This document shows positions 63,875 through 64,000 of a stretch of 64,000 nucleotides of DNA, piece by piece. Origin of the DNA: Pseudoips prasinana (Eukaryota > Arthropoda > Insecta > Lepidoptera > Nolidae); NCBI GenBank assembly GCA_951640165.1, contig OX621246.1, positions 34,490,501-34,554,500 of the forward strand, read 5' to 3'. The translations under genes were made by a program, and so were the position numbers. The notes under the pieces are model-generated. The model saw only the letters and a program-made list of their open reading frames with translations, was not told the origin of the DNA and made no database searches. The first letter of the stretch is position 1. The number at the start of each line of letters is the position of its first letter.

Positions 63875-64000
63875 TAAAGCTGATGTAGTGTAAGTAGGGT
63901 ACTGAGGATTAGGACATATGCTCCTAAAGTTTTACCCAAACTACGACTTTACTGAAGATCACTTTGAGAAGAAAATAATTAAACAGATTTTTATTTTGAA

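Overview
The window reads as non-genic eukaryotic DNA from an insect, most likely a moth or butterfly (Lepidoptera). I found no bacterial-style operon and no host gene, exon chain, rRNA or functional tRNA that I can support. The lepidopteran call is an inference from the repeat content: several tRNA-headed SINE families, a SINE with the lepidopteran-type core ending in GAAGGAAAACATCGT, a cecropia-like mariner, Jockey/R1/RTE-clade LINEs, and short repeats of a type common in moth and butterfly genomes. Every long open reading frame belongs to a transposable element.

Layout. 0.5-2 kb: a LINE 3' end with a palindrome, two opposed R1-like 3' ends with target duplications, and a MITE. 3.6-9.5 kb: a near full-length Jockey-like LINE on the minus strand, with ORF1 (gag) and ORF2 (endonuclease and reverse transcriptase) joined by a TAATG overlap and carrying three lesions; it sits inside an older repeat whose halves lie on either side. 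13.7-15.0 kb: a mariner with an uninterrupted transposase and nearly identical 28-bp inverted ends, inserted in a SINE. 15-29 kb: SINEs, LINE tails, a perfect 5 x 49 bp minisatellite, and a decayed Copia integrase split by a SINE. 30.5-32.2 kb: a short element with a large CTTCGA-type array inside it, then a multiply nested repeat. 35.8-36.8 kb: a 5'-truncated RTE reverse transcriptase with an 11-bp target duplication. 37-54 kb: a foldback MITE, a clean insertion of a 5S-rRNA-like SINE, truncated Jockey, R1 and RTE copies, and a gag fragment trapped in a SINE. 59.0-60.0 kb: an internally deleted DNA transposon with about 150-bp inverted ends starting TGTCG, a 4-bp target duplication and the tail of a Ginger/KRBA2-type integrase. 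63.6-63.9 kb: a GC-rich Harbinger-like MITE.

Names used below. SINE-1: head GGCCTGTTGGCGTGGTTGG. SINE-2: head CACCGTAGCCTAGTTGG. SINE-3: a head followed by GTGTGACCCAT and GCGGGATACTTTAC-like text. SINE-4: B box in GGTTCAAATCCCGGGTCGG. SINE-1, -2 and -3 share one 3' tail (CATAGTACAAGCTYTGCTTAGTTTGGG). 5S-SINE: 5S rRNA-like head. Rep-E, -G, -K, -M: interspersed repeats of unresolved class. LINE-C, -J, -L: recurrent non-LTR 3' ends. The elements do not form a pathway. Their relations are parasitic (SINEs on LINE machinery, MITEs on transposases) and stratigraphic (who sits inside whom). All similarity statements come from reading the sequence by eye; no database search was run, so clade names are provisional and repeat edges are good to about 10 bp unless target duplications are given.
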